Shown here: positions 34,720 to 45,475 of the stretch, in pieces
Layout of the letters: the number at the start of each line of letters is the position of its first letter
Position numbering within the stretch: the stretch's first letter is position 1
Origin: Sneathiella aquimaris
GTDB lineage: Bacteria; Pseudomonadota; Alphaproteobacteria; Sneathiellales; Sneathiellaceae
Direction: 5' to 3'
Assembly: GCF_026409565.1 (NCBI RefSeq)
Contig: NZ_CP112881.1
Coordinates: 1,969,501-2,033,500, forward strand
Length of the DNA stretch: 64,000 nucleotides
Notes under the pieces: model-generated
The model's input: only the letters and a program-made list of their open reading frames with translations
Database searches by the model: none
What the model was told of the DNA's origin: nothing
Made by a program: the position numbers and the translations under genes

Positions 34720-35511
34720 ATGACTGATATGGGAAAACCGGTCATCGAGATCGAAAAGCTGAATTTAATATTCGAGACACCGGATGCTCCGGTTCACGCG
34801 TTGAGTGATGTGGATTTAACGATCAATGAAGGGGACTTTGTTTCTTTTATTGGACCATCTGGTTGCGGTAAAACCACGCTTATGCGCGTTATTGCCGATC
34901 TGGAAAAACCGACGAATGGAACGATTTCTGTTAATGGAATGACGCCGCAACAGGCCCGTGAGAAACGCGCTTATGGCTATGTGTTTCAGGCGCCAGCGCT
35001 TTATCCATGGCGAACGGTTCAGAAGAACATCATGCTTCCCCTTGAAATCATGGGGCTTTCCAAAGAAGAACAGTTGGCACGAGCCAGAAAAAATCTGTCG
35101 CTGGTCAACCTGGAAGGGTTTGAAAAAAAGTTTCCATGGCAGTTGTCAGGAGGGATGCAGCAACGGGTCTCCATCGCACGGGCTTTGTCAGTTGAACCTG
35201 ACCTTCTGTTAATGGACGAGCCATTTGGGGCATTGGACGAAATCACACGGGATCATTTGAACGAACAATTGCTCCGGCTGTGGGATCAAACAGGAAAAAC
35301 GGTTATTTTCGTAACCCATTCTATTCCTGAATCTGTGTTTCTTTCTTCAAAAATTGTCGTAATGTCACCGCGGCCTGGTAAGATTACCGATGTCATTGAT
35401 TGTAATCTTCCAAGGGACCGAACACTGGATATTCGGGAAACTCCAGAATTTCTGGAAATAGCCCATCGGGTCCGCGAAGGGCTTAGGGCAGGACATTCAT
35501 ACGATGACTGA
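34720..35511 (+). CDS. ABC transporter ATPase (pyrimidine-cluster importer)
   Basis: The start ATG 34720 is preceded by AAGGGA at good distance; ATG 34681 is an alternative adding 13 residues. The 263-residue ATPase has Walker A GPSGCGKTT (about 48), Q-loop YVFQAPALYPW, signature LSGGMQQR and Walker B LLLMDEPFGALDE, as in the nitrate/sulfonate/taurine (SsuB/TauB) type. It energises import through the two permeases that follow and overlaps the first of them by 8 bp. Confidence 0.9.
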   Translation: MTDMGKPVIEIEKLNLIFETPDAPVHALSDVDLTINEGDFVSFIGPSGCGKTTLMRVIADLEKPTNGTISVNGMTPQQAREKRAYGYVFQAPALYPWRTVQKNIMLPLEIMGLSKEEQLARARKNLSLVNLEGFEKKFPWQLSGGMQQRVSIARALSVEPDLLLMDEPFGALDEITRDHLNEQLLRLWDQTGKTVIFVTHSIPESVFLSSKIVVMSPRPGKITDVIDCNLPRDRTLDIRETPEFLEIAHRVREGLRAGHSYDD

Positions 35512-36421
35512 TATGGCACTTAATCCAGCGGGTGCCACAGTTTGGCAGAGGCTCTATTACGGAAAAACGCTGCCGGTTCTAACAGTTCTGCTCAGTCTTC
35601 TTGTTATTTGGTATGCAGGGGCAGTGTATCTGAACAAAGATACCCTGATTTCCAATTACGAACGCAATGATATTTCCTGGGATGCAGAAAAACTGATTTC
35701 GGATGCATGGGCGATGGAGCGGCCCATCCTGCCGGCCCCGCATCAAATCGCAACCGAAATCAATAAAACCGTCTTTCAAAAGAAAATCACCTCAAAACGC
35801 AGCCTTGTTTATCACGCTTGGGTGACAACCTCAGCCACGTTGTTAGGTTTCGGGATGGGAAGTATTCTGGGGATCCTGTTGGCTGTGGGAATTGTCCATG
35901 TCCAGACACTGGACCGCAGTCTGATGCCTTGGGTTATTGCCTCGCAGACCATTCCAATTCTGGCAATTGCGCCGATGATTATTGTGGTGTTGGGGAATTT
36001 GGGTATTACCGGTACAATTCCAAAATCCATTATCTCCATGTATCTGTGCTTTTTCCCGATTACCATTGGCATGGTCAAGGGGCTTCGTTCTCCCGATGTT
36101 CTACAAATGGACCTTATGAGAACCTATAGTGCGTCAACAGGTCAGATTTTCTGGAAGCTCAGAGTCCCTGCATCGGTTCCGTTTTTATTTACATCCCTGA
36201 AAGTTGCTGTTGCCATCAGTCTTGTTGGTGCAATCGTTGGTGAACTGCCAACGGGCGCGGTTTCTGGTATCGGTGCGCGGTTGCTAAGCGGTTCCTATTA
36301 CGGACAAACCATTCAGATTTGGTCAGCGTTGATCGTGGCTTCTGTTTTGGGAATGTTGCTGGTTTATCTGGTGTCGATGATTGAAAAAATTGTAATGAGT
36401 AAAATGGGATATAGGGCATGA
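35504..36421 (+). CDS. ABC transporter permease 1 (BPD-type)
   Basis: The 305-residue integral membrane protein has a long periplasmic loop after the first helix (about 45-100) and a C-terminal BPD_transp_1 core with five helices. The EAA-type cytoplasmic loop reads YSASTGQIFWKLRVPASVPFL. Its ATG lies within the end of the ATPase gene, and an alternative start is Met at 35513. It pairs with the second permease, so the importer is probably a heterodimer. Confidence 0.88.
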   Translation: MTDMALNPAGATVWQRLYYGKTLPVLTVLLSLLVIWYAGAVYLNKDTLISNYERNDISWDAEKLISDAWAMERPILPAPHQIATEINKTVFQKKITSKRSLVYHAWVTTSATLLGFGMGSILGILLAVGIVHVQTLDRSLMPWVIASQTIPILAIAPMIIVVLGNLGITGTIPKSIISMYLCFFPITIGMVKGLRSPDVLQMDLMRTYSASTGQIFWKLRVPASVPFLFTSLKVAVAISLVGAIVGELPTGAVSGIGARLLSGSYYGQTIQIWSALIVASVLGMLLVYLVSMIEKIVMSKMGYRA

Positions 36422-37554
36422 TCAGGACAATATCTCAAGATCGCCCCATGTTGGTTTTTCTGATACTGGGGCTTCTTTCCCTGCTTTTTCCCGTTGGCAT
36501 GGTGGAAGAGGCAGGCTTTGGCTGGACCAATGATATGTTTGCGCTTAGTTTGGCGATCATCGGGCTGGCAATTGCCGTTTTTTATATGATCACACGGCCA
36601 ACCGGCAGGGGGGGGGCCCTGGTGGTTATTGCCGGGGTTATAATTGCAGCGGCTGCACCGCTTGCCTTAATCGAAGCAAATACCGTTCATTCCTTTAGCG
36701 CTTATGGCCTATGGCTGTTTGTGATCGGGCTGGGATTTTATGCCTGGCGTGCCATGGAACATATGTCAGGGCAGGTGAAGGATAGCAAGCTTCTGTCCCT
36801 TGTGGTGCCGGCGTTGTTTGGAATGTGGCTTTTATACATCTGGCAGGTCGTTACAACCGGTTTCAAGGTACCCTCGGTCTTATTACCAAGCCCAGATTTG
36901 ATTGGTTTGGCATTTATGGCAAATCTGGACATTCTGGCCGGTGATTTTTACCAGACCTTTGTTAAATCTGTGTTGAGCGGGTTTGCTTTTGGGTGCGGAT
37001 CGGGGTTTTTGGTCGCCATACTCGTCGACAAAATTCCGTTCATGCAGCGGGGCCTGTTGCCTTTGGGCTCATTGGTTAGTGCTATTCCGATTGTTGGTAT
37101 TGCGCCCATTATGGTGATGTGGTTCGGGTTTGACTGGCAGTCAAAAGCGGCAGTTATTGTTGTCATGACCTTCTTCCCCATGCTGGTGAATACGCTAGCA
37201 GGGTTGGAGGCCACCAGCCATCTGGAAAAGGATCTAATGCGGTCTTACGCAGCGTCTTATTTTCAAACTCTTTTCTTCGTCAGATTACCAAATGCGTTGC
37301 CGTTCATTTTTAATGCATTGAAGATTAATTCCACGCTGGCGTTGATCGGGGCGATCGTGGCAGAATTTTTTGGAACACCGATTGTCGGGATGGGATTTCG
37401 CATTTCGACAGAAGTAGGAAGAATGAATGTGGATATCGTTTGGGCGACAATTGCGGTTGCTGCGGTCGCCGGTTCGTTATTTTACGGTATTCTTGCAATA
37501 ATTGAGAGGTCACTTACTTTCTGGCACCCCTCATATCGGAGTTCAAGAAGCTAG
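36418..37554 (+). CDS. ABC transporter permease 2 (BPD-type, extra N-terminal helices)
   Basis: This 378-residue permease overlaps the preceding gene by ATGA (36418-36421). About 130 N-terminal residues form four extra hydrophobic helices not needed for transport in simple family members. A standard BPD core follows, with the EAA loop YAASYFQTLFFVRLPNALPFI (read in part). It should complete the membrane pore of the importer. Confidence 0.88.
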   Translation: MIRTISQDRPMLVFLILGLLSLLFPVGMVEEAGFGWTNDMFALSLAIIGLAIAVFYMITRPTGRGGALVVIAGVIIAAAAPLALIEANTVHSFSAYGLWLFVIGLGFYAWRAMEHMSGQVKDSKLLSLVVPALFGMWLLYIWQVVTTGFKVPSVLLPSPDLIGLAFMANLDILAGDFYQTFVKSVLSGFAFGCGSGFLVAILVDKIPFMQRGLLPLGSLVSAIPIVGIAPIMVMWFGFDWQSKAAVIVVMTFFPMLVNTLAGLEATSHLEKDLMRSYAASYFQTLFFVRLPNALPFIFNALKINSTLALIGAIVAEFFGTPIVGMGFRISTEVGRMNVDIVWATIAVAAVAGSLFYGILAIIERSLTFWHPSYRSSRS

Positions 37555-37640
37555 ACGCTGAAGAATTTATACAGGATAATAAAGATAAAAATAATAAGGG
37601 AAGAAACAAATATAAAAGTCTAACAGGAGAGGTGAAGATT

Positions 37641-38639
37641 ATGAAAAAGATTGGGTTAATGGCGACAGCAGCGATGCTGAGTTTGGCGGCCGTAACGGCA
37701 CAAGCAGCAGATAAGCTGACATTGCAGTTAAAATGGGTCACTCAGGCACAATTTGCGGGCTACTATGTTGCAAAAGACAAAGGCTTTTACGACGAAGTTG
37801 GCCTGGACGTTACAATTAAACCGGGCGGACCGGATATTGCTCCAGCACAGGTTCTTGCCGGTGGCGGGGCAGATGTGGTCATTGACTGGATGCCTTCTGC
37901 ACTGGCAACACGGGAAAAAGGTGTTCCACTTGTCAATATCTCACAGGTATTCTCCAAATCAGGCATGATGCTCACCTGTCGTAAGGACATGGGAATTTCG
38001 GGCCCTAAAGACTTCAAAGGGAAAACTTTGGGCGTCTGGTTCTTCGGAAACGAATATCCGTTCCTTTCCTGGATGGACAAACTGGGTCTGAAAACAGACG
38101 GTACCGGGGCGGATATTACGGTATTGAAACAGGGCTTTAACGTTGACCCTCTATTGCAGAAACAGGCCGCGTGTGTGTCTACAATGACATATAACGAATA
38201 CTGGCAGGTTCTGGATGCAGGTCTGAAGCCGGCAGAACTCAGCGTTTTCAAATATGAAGAACAGGGCGTAGCAACGCTTGAAGACGGTCTTTATGTCCTT
38301 GAAGACAGCCTCAAAGATGCAAAAATGAAAGACAAACTGGCACGTTTTGTTAAAGCATCCCTTAAAGGTTGGAACTACTCTGTCGAAAATGTTGATGAAG
38401 CCGCGGATATTGTTCTTGAAAATGATGCGACCGGTGCACAAACTGAGAAACATCAGCGTCGGATGATGGGCGAAATTGCAAAACTGATTGATACGGAAAA
38501 ACTGGGACGTTTGAACGAACGGGCTTATAAACGGACAGTTGCAACTCTGTTGTCTGGTAAATCTGCACCCGTGATCAGTAAAGCGCCAGTTGGTGCCTAT
38601 ACTCAGGAAATTTGGGATATGGCTTCCAAAATTAAATAA
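37641..38639 (+). CDS. NMT1/THI5-like periplasmic substrate-binding protein
   Basis: The start ATG 37641 follows AGGAGAGG. The 332-residue precursor has a signal peptide (MKKIGLMATAAML... cut after AQA, about residue 22). The mature part begins ADKLTLQLKWVTQAQFAGYYVAKD, the NMT1/THI5 family hallmark, shared with binding proteins for thiamine-pyrimidine (ThiY), riboflavin and similar heteroaromatics. Location between carbamoylase and dihydropyrimidinase suggests binding of uracil, thymine or a hydantoin-like ring. A terminator follows. Confidence 0.88.
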   Translation: MKKIGLMATAAMLSLAAVTAQAADKLTLQLKWVTQAQFAGYYVAKDKGFYDEVGLDVTIKPGGPDIAPAQVLAGGGADVVIDWMPSALATREKGVPLVNISQVFSKSGMMLTCRKDMGISGPKDFKGKTLGVWFFGNEYPFLSWMDKLGLKTDGTGADITVLKQGFNVDPLLQKQAACVSTMTYNEYWQVLDAGLKPAELSVFKYEEQGVATLEDGLYVLEDSLKDAKMKDKLARFVKASLKGWNYSVENVDEAADIVLENDATGAQTEKHQRRMMGEIAKLIDTEKLGRLNERAYKRTVATLLSGKSAPVISKAPVGAYTQEIWDMASKIK

Positions 38640-38661
38640 CGAAATACATATTTCTGGATCA

Positions 38662-38688
38662 AGGGGCGCTTTGGCGCCTCTTTTTTTT
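38662..38688 (+). terminator. Rho-independent terminator after the ABC operon
   Basis: Arms AGGGGCGC and GCGCCTCT (one G-T pair) around TTTG, followed by eight T. It lies 22 bp after the binding-protein stop and ends the preT-to-transporter region. Confidence 0.88.
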
Positions 38689-38805
38689 ATCCTGAAGCCT
38701 TAATTTACTCATTTTTTTTGCAAATAATAAGATTTATCTTATATTAATTCGCTTTTCTGTTAGTCTTTTAGCGTCGGTTTTTATGTAGTATTTTGGAACC
38801 TTTGT

Positions 38806-39525
38806 ATGAAATCTGCGGTTTGGTATTTTTTTGTTCTGTGTCTTGCAGTATTGGTTGTTTTTGAAAACGATACGGCTGCGAACGAACGTCCTGCCCGCTT
38901 ACTAATTTCGCAAAGTATGGGGGTTCCGACCCATGAAGCAGGGGCACGCGTTTTAACTGCACTTTATGCGAAAATGAACATCGACGTTGCCTTCAAAATA
39001 TTGCCTGCCCGCCGAAGCCTTTTATCCGCTGTAAATAATGAAACAGATGGCCTTGTGTTTAGGATTGCTGAAATCGGGGATCTGTATCCAAATCTGATCC
39101 GGGTTCCAACACCCTTCATGCGTATTAGTGGATATGCCTATTCGATCGATGGCAGAATTGTCAATTCCCAAAAAGAGCTTAAAAATCTGAGGATTGGAAT
39201 CATTAGAGGAATTGTCTGGGCGGAGAGGATAGCAAAGAAGGCGCATATTGTTTACTTCGATGATTACTCGGCTATGTTAGGTAAGTTATTTGATGGTGGA
39301 ATTGACGTTGTCGTCTCTGTCGAGCATAGCATCCAGCGCGAAATCAAGGCCAAAAACTATAAAAACAAATTTTATCGGGGGCGAGCGCTGACAGAATTTG
39401 ACCTCTATCATTACTTGAACATCAAACATAAAGCATTGGTGGATCGAGTGGACTATTACCTGCAGGTCATGCAAAAAAGTGGCGAGTTCGATCGTCTATT
39501 CAGTAATAGAAAGCAATATCCATAA
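38806..39525 (+). CDS. Periplasmic family 3 solute-binding-like protein
   Basis: The 239-residue protein has an N-terminal hydrophobic signal segment (about 5-24). The mature part follows the short family 3 binding-protein pattern seen in stand-alone alphaproteobacterial and Pseudomonas proteins: ILPARRSLLSAVNNETDG, an IGIIRGIVWAERIAKKA middle and a C-terminal YYLQVMQKSGEFDRLF. Such proteins lack linked permeases, and their ligand is unknown. It has its own promoter region and terminator and may be unrelated to the pyrimidine genes around it. Confidence 0.75.
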   Translation: MKSAVWYFFVLCLAVLVVFENDTAANERPARLLISQSMGVPTHEAGARVLTALYAKMNIDVAFKILPARRSLLSAVNNETDGLVFRIAEIGDLYPNLIRVPTPFMRISGYAYSIDGRIVNSQKELKNLRIGIIRGIVWAERIAKKAHIVYFDDYSAMLGKLFDGGIDVVVSVEHSIQREIKAKNYKNKFYRGRALTEFDLYHYLNIKHKALVDRVDYYLQVMQKSGEFDRLFSNRKQYP

Positions 39526-39533
39526 TCCAAAAT

Positions 39534-39563
39534 AAAAACCCCCGTTGCGGGACGGGGGTTTTT
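39534..39563. terminator. Bidirectional rho-independent terminator
   Basis: Twelve-base arms, AAAAACCCCCGT and its exact complement, enclose a six-base loop. The A-run/T-run symmetry lets it stop the plus-strand binding-protein gene and the minus-strand dihydropyrimidinase gene, which converge here. Confidence 0.92.
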
Positions 39564-39601
39564 ATCGTTAGACAGGCACGAATAATCGGACTTGTCTCCC
39601 T

Positions 39602-41186
<1,585 letters not shown>

Positions 41187-41239
41187 AAAATGTATTTTGT
41201 CATCCTAAACGGCATAAAACAGCAAACAGGAGAGGTGTC

Positions 41240-42112
41240 ATGGCAATCGTAAAATCCGGTCTTATCCAGGTAGGATTAAAAGGAAATACAGATATGTCGC
41301 CAAAAGAAATCAGTGATCTGATGATCGAGGCGCATATTCCGTTCATTGAAGAAGCTGGTCAGAAAGGCGTTCAGGTTCTCAGTTTCCAGGAAGTATTCAA
41401 CCAACCTTATTTCTGTCCGTCACAGGATAGTAAATGGTATGCGGCCGCTGAAAAAGTGCCTGATGGTCCCACTGTCAACCTGATGAAAGAATATGCCAAG
41501 AAATATAACATGGTGATCGTTGTCCCAATTTATGAAGAAGAGAAAACAGGGATTTATTACAATACGGCAGCGGTGATCGATGCGGATGGCACCTATCTGG
41601 GTAAATACCGTAAAACCCACATTCCGCAAGTCGCAGGCTTTTGGGAAAAATTCTTCTTCCGCCCCGGAAATAGTGGATGGCCTGTCTTTGATACGGCTTA
41701 TTGCAAGCTGGGTGTCTATATTTGTTATGACCGGCACTTTCCAGAAGGATGGCGGGCTCTTGCATTAAATGGTGCTGAATATATTGTTAATCCGTCTGCA
41801 ACCGTAAAAGGGGTCAGCCAGTATCTTTGGGAGTTGGAGCAACCCGCCTCGGCCGTTGCAAATGGTGTTTACATTGGTGCCAGTAACCGGGTTGGCACCG
41901 AAGCGCCGTGGAATATTGGTGAATTTTACGGGTCATCCTATATCGTCAATCCGCGTGGTGAACTGATTGTTCAGGCATCTGACAACAAAGACGAATTGAT
42001 TGTTGCTGATATGGACATGGATATGATCCGCGAGATCCGCAACAACTGGCAGTTCTTCCGGGATCGGCGCCCAGATACTTATCTGGATCTGGCGGACGAT
42101 CACGTCAGTTAA
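41240..42112 (+). CDS. Nitrilase-superfamily beta-ureidopropionase
   Basis: The 290-residue protein has the nitrilase catalytic triad: E51 (SFQEVF), K125 (YRKTHIP) and C162 (YICYDRHFPE). Its closest described relatives by motif are N-carbamoyl-beta-alanine and N-carbamoylputrescine amidohydrolases (FNQPYFCPSQD, ASNRVGTE, FYGSSYIVNPRGE). Its place in a RutR-type regulon favours N-carbamoyl-beta-alanine. It duplicates the presumed activity of the M20 enzyme at 33349-34584, though the two could split uracil- and thymine-derived substrates. Confidence 0.88.
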   Translation: MAIVKSGLIQVGLKGNTDMSPKEISDLMIEAHIPFIEEAGQKGVQVLSFQEVFNQPYFCPSQDSKWYAAAEKVPDGPTVNLMKEYAKKYNMVIVVPIYEEEKTGIYYNTAAVIDADGTYLGKYRKTHIPQVAGFWEKFFFRPGNSGWPVFDTAYCKLGVYICYDRHFPEGWRALALNGAEYIVNPSATVKGVSQYLWELEQPASAVANGVYIGASNRVGTEAPWNIGEFYGSSYIVNPRGELIVQASDNKDELIVADMDMDMIREIRNNWQFFRDRRPDTYLDLADDHVS

Positions 42113-42124
42113 ACCGTCCCGGTC

Positions 42125-43069
42125 TTATGCGGTGACCCGCTGGGCAAATTCAAGCCAGAAGGGAATCGCCATAAGGGATAAAATAACCTGAAGGGAAGAG
42201 GCGTTTGCGTAAAGCGGTGCGTCTCCTCCCATTTCTCTGGCCAACAGATATCCATTTGCAGCAGTTGGCATGGCAGCAAGGATCATCAGAATGTTTAATT
42301 CCAGCCCATTGATGCCCAGTAACAGGGCAATTACAAGAACCAAAGCAGGCATAAAAACCAATTTGAAGAAGCAGGCCAGAAGAAGCTTAAGGCGCATCGC
42401 TTCCAGATTGCCCAGTGTTAATCCGGCGCCGACCGTAAGAAGTGTAATGCCAAGAGAGGCCCGCCCCAGAATTGTCAGGCCCTCATGAACGGGTTGCCAA
42501 AGCGACAAACCGCTTAGATTAATAGCAATGCCGACCAGACATCCAATGATTAACGGGTTTTTCAGGATCTTGAGAAGGATTTGACCGGGTGCAATCTGTT
42601 TATCGGTCAGGAGCCACGTCATGACTGTAATATTGACCACGTTGATAGGTGGGATCATTGTGATTAAGCCCAGTGCAACAATGGCTGTTGCATTTTCACC
42701 GTACAGGCTGGCCACCAATGCGAGGGCAATAAAACCGTTGAACCGTGTGGATGTTTGAAACAGGGAGGTATAGGCCGCTATTTTCTGTTTGTTCTTACGG
42801 GTAAGGGAGGGGTAAAGCAGTGCAAGTATCACAAAGGTGGTGGCTAACGCGCATAGTAATGTCAGGACAAATGGCCAAACATCCAGGGAGGCCATGTCGA
42901 CCGAGGCCAGAGCGACGATGATAAAGCAGGGCATCAAAATCAGGAATGTTATTTTTTCAATGGGAATCCATTGGCTGTCGTCTTTCAAAACACGGCTTTT
43001 AAGATAAAAACCGAGCATCATGATGCCGAATACAGGTAAAAAGCCGTTTAACAGAACACCAATATCCAT
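42125..43069 (-). CDS. AEC (auxin efflux carrier) family transporter
   Basis: I start at ATG 43069 (MDIGVLLNGFLPVFGIMMLGF), with AGGGA upstream; the longer frame to 43123 adds a non-membrane leader. The 314-residue protein has about ten hydrophobic helices in the AEC/malonate-transporter arrangement, with NPLIIGCLVGI and AAMPTAANGYLLAREMG. Members carry organic anions such as malonate. It converges on the ureidopropionase gene; movement of a pathway product is possible but unproven. Confidence 0.85.
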   Translation of the reverse strand: MDIGVLLNGFLPVFGIMMLGFYLKSRVLKDDSQWIPIEKITFLILMPCFIIVALASVDMASLDVWPFVLTLLCALATTFVILALLYPSLTRKNKQKIAAYTSLFQTSTRFNGFIALALVASLYGENATAIVALGLITMIPPINVVNITVMTWLLTDKQIAPGQILLKILKNPLIIGCLVGIAINLSGLSLWQPVHEGLTILGRASLGITLLTVGAGLTLGNLEAMRLKLLLACFFKLVFMPALVLVIALLLGINGLELNILMILAAMPTAANGYLLAREMGGDAPLYANASSLQVILSLMAIPFWLEFAQRVTA

Positions 43070-43229
43070 GCATTGATCCCTTTTTTTTTGATGGCATCCT
43101 ATACACAAATTTAGTCTTGTCAAAAAAATGCAGTACGGGTATTGTTTTTAGATAATTCAGTATTAAAGGGTATTCAAAACTGCTTTATCGAAAGCGTTAT
43201 ATCCCGTGGGCAGGGCGTTCGTGAACACA

Positions 43230-43916
43230 ATGAGTATAATTGCCAGAATATTTCTGGGGTCTTTTGCTTTGGCAGGATGTCAAACGATAGACGTCCAAAA
43301 TGGCAGCGGGGATATCTATTTTTTCAAGGATGGTTTTGTTTCAAGCTATAAGGCTTATCGGACCGGTTTCCAATTAGGAAACGACAACCCACGCGCGTTT
43401 GCCTTTGACCCGACAACTGACACGGTTTCCTGGAATTCTGTACGGAAGCTGGATGGGGTTGATGCCGCCAGGAACAAGGCAATTATTCAATGTGAAGAAC
43501 ACGCAAAAAGTGGGAATTGCCGGTTGTTTGATGTGGATGGTGTCATTGTATGGACGGGGCTCGATCCCAAACGAAAAAAGGAACTCCTCGATGTCGCATC
43601 AAAGACCGTTGATCTTACCAATACGCCGGTGATCGATTATCAAATGGACCGCTTTAAACTGTCCAGCAGACAGATTAAACTGGCAAAAACCTATATTGAG
43701 GCATCTGAAAAATATGACGCGTCTGCATTTTTTGTCAGTGCAAATGCGTATTCGACAGGCTGGTCCTTTTATAACGGCACGGATGCCTATCAGACGGCTG
43801 TTCAGGCGGCACTGGTCCATTGTAAACAAAAGTCTGAATATTCAGATTGCTATTTATTTGCCGCAGATGGCAAGCCCATCAACAAAGATGCTGTGCAGGC
43901 ATTGGGCCCGTCATAA
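43230..43916 (+). CDS. Predicted lipoprotein with two DUF4189-like repeats
   Basis: The likely start is ATG 43230 (MSIIARIFLGSFALAGC); a GTG further upstream is possible. LAGC is a lipobox, so the mature protein would be a lipid-anchored outer- or inner-membrane protein. Two repeats are clear: a Cys pair eight residues apart followed by LFxxDG occurs near residues 80-100 and 207-227 (CRLFDVDG, CYLFAADG), as in DUF4189-like domains. The function is unknown. It has its own promoter region and no operon partner. Confidence 0.65.
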   Translation: MSIIARIFLGSFALAGCQTIDVQNGSGDIYFFKDGFVSSYKAYRTGFQLGNDNPRAFAFDPTTDTVSWNSVRKLDGVDAARNKAIIQCEEHAKSGNCRLFDVDGVIVWTGLDPKRKKELLDVASKTVDLTNTPVIDYQMDRFKLSSRQIKLAKTYIEASEKYDASAFFVSANAYSTGWSFYNGTDAYQTAVQAALVHCKQKSEYSDCYLFAADGKPINKDAVQALGPS

Positions 43917-43921
43917 TCTAT

Positions 43922-44542
43922 TTAATAGAGTGTTTTCTTTTGCCGCGAAAGCAAGGTTTGATCATAGTTTATGGCATCAAATGTCGGGTTTCCGGACTTC
44001 GCCATTTCGCCGGCAGTTGGAACTTGGTCTTGTGTCAGAAATAAATCCGGGTTCCAAAAGTCAGATCGGATCAGCGCGCGGGCACATTGAAAATATACGG
44101 TTTCGATTGTTACCAGTATAACGCAGGTTGGCCGTTTTCCGTTCATTTCAAAATTTGTGGTCCATTGGGGATCCGTGGTCAACCGGGCTTTCCCATTTAC
44201 ACGCAGGCATTCATTGATCCCCGGTATCATAAACAGCAACCCGACCCTTGGATCCTCAACAATATTGCGCAAAGTATCAATCCGGTTGTTTCCGCGTCTG
44301 TCCGGGATGGCCAGAGTCTGGTCGTCGATGATTTGGAACAACTCCCCCTTGACGTCCCCGCGAGGAGAGCAATCAAGACCCTGACTACCCGAACTGGCCA
44401 AGGCAAAAAAGGGCGATTGTTCGATCCATCGTCTATAAACAGGATTTAGGCTGGTGACTTCTTTTTCCAAGGAGGTCGACGCAGGTGGCTGATACAGATT
44501 TTCCAATTGCTCAATGGATGTGATCAAGTGCATATTTTTCAC
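43922..44542 (-). CDS. Pyridoxamine 5'-phosphate oxidase-like FMN-binding protein (MSMEG_1061 type)
   Basis: The 206-residue split-barrel protein has the pattern of the MSMEG_1061 subfamily: FFALASSGSQGLDCSPRGD (about 44-62), LAIPDRRGNNRIDTLRNI (about 77-94), GLLFMIPGINECLRVNGKA and a C-terminal CARALIRSDFW. Members bind FMN or F420-like flavins and probably reduce a small substrate; none is assigned here. Its stop is 5 bp from the convergent lipoprotein gene. Confidence 0.82.
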   Translation of the reverse strand: MKNMHLITSIEQLENLYQPPASTSLEKEVTSLNPVYRRWIEQSPFFALASSGSQGLDCSPRGDVKGELFQIIDDQTLAIPDRRGNNRIDTLRNIVEDPRVGLLFMIPGINECLRVNGKARLTTDPQWTTNFEMNGKRPTCVILVTIETVYFQCARALIRSDFWNPDLFLTQDQVPTAGEMAKSGNPTFDAINYDQTLLSRQKKTLY

Positions 44543-44658
44543 TGGTTTTACTTTTTTCGTTGCCGGAATCGCACCATACTACCCAAAAAATTATTTCAAG
44601 ACTAAGACAGTTTTTCCCGTCCATTTGAATGGGGATTATTTTGAAAGGATAATGAGGC

Positions 44659-45081
44659 ATGTCACAAGGGCAGAAAACGAAAACAGGAGCCTGTATGTGC
44701 GGGGCGGTTACATTTCGTGTGACAGGCCCGTTTCGAGATCTGATCATGTGTCATTGTAACCAATGTCAACGGGCAAGCGGGCATCATATTGCCGCGACAG
44801 CAGCACCGATCGAGAATTTTGAATTTTCTCAAGATCAAGGGTTGCGATGGTTTCAATCCTCCAGCCATGCAAAACGCGGCTTTTGCGAAAAGTGCGGAAG
44901 CAGCCTTTTCTGGCAAATGGCTGGAAACAAGGACAGGAGCATTTTTGTCGGATGCCTTGATGGGGATGTTGATCTGCCTGTTTCCATGCATGTTTTTGCC
45001 AAAGGCCGCAAATCCTATTATTCCCTTGAACAGGATGTCCCTGTTTATGATTATTATCCGGGGGCCGACAATGAAGGGTAA
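44659..45081 (+). CDS. GFA-family zinc protein (CENP-V/GFA domain)
   Basis: The 140-residue protein has the full zinc-ligand set of the Gfa fold: GACMCGAVTF, CHCNQCQRASG and CEKCGSSLFW. The best-known member speeds the reaction of glutathione with formaldehyde; most bacterial copies are of unknown function. It overlaps the following glyoxalase-fold gene by 11 bp, so the two are co-translated. Confidence 0.85.
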   Translation: MSQGQKTKTGACMCGAVTFRVTGPFRDLIMCHCNQCQRASGHHIAATAAPIENFEFSQDQGLRWFQSSSHAKRGFCEKCGSSLFWQMAGNKDRSIFVGCLDGDVDLPVSMHVFAKGRKSYYSLEQDVPVYDYYPGADNEG

Positions 45082-45475
45082 CTCCTTGCAGATTGCTCGG
45101 GCCGGCATCATTTTAAACACGGAAAATTTTAACGCCTGTGTTTCTTTTTACAAGCAGGTGCTGGGCTTGAAACTGTTGTTTGAAGAGCAGTCAGAAGGTT
45201 TTAGGCTTGCCTGCCTGGAATGCCTTGGAACCTATCTGATGATCGAAACAGGGGGTGTTTCGGTTCCTTCTGGAAAAACAGTTTCACAAAATCCGACCAA
45301 ATTACGATTTAATGTAAAAAGTATGGAAAATACCCTTAATTATTTGAAATCAAAGAACATTGACGCCAAAATTACCAATAATTCGTGGGGTCAGTGTATT
45401 AATATATTTGACCCTGACGGAAACCGTGTGGCCTTTCGGGACGAGTCCACTTTTGTCAGCCAAATCAAAAATTAA
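45071..45475 (+). CDS. VOC/glyoxalase superfamily protein
   Basis: The start ATG 45071 lies in the end of the GFA gene; the open frame continues upstream to 44789 only as a shadow of that gene. The 134-residue protein has two beta-alpha-beta-beta-beta modules typical of the vicinal oxygen chelate fold (GIILNTENFNACVSFYKQVLGLKL and FDPDGNRVAFRDE, read in part). It could be a dioxygenase, lyase or resistance protein. Pairing with a GFA protein suggests a small detoxification unit, which is inference. Confidence 0.8.
   Translation: MKGNSLQIARAGIILNTENFNACVSFYKQVLGLKLLFEEQSEGFRLACLECLGTYLMIETGGVSVPSGKTVSQNPTKLRFNVKSMENTLNYLKSKNIDAKITNNSWGQCINIFDPDGNRVAFRDESTFVSQIKN

Noticed and set aside
44789-45070. 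Upstream extension of the VOC protein frame
   Set aside because: It overlaps the GFA gene in another frame; the VOC fold begins only after ATG 45071.
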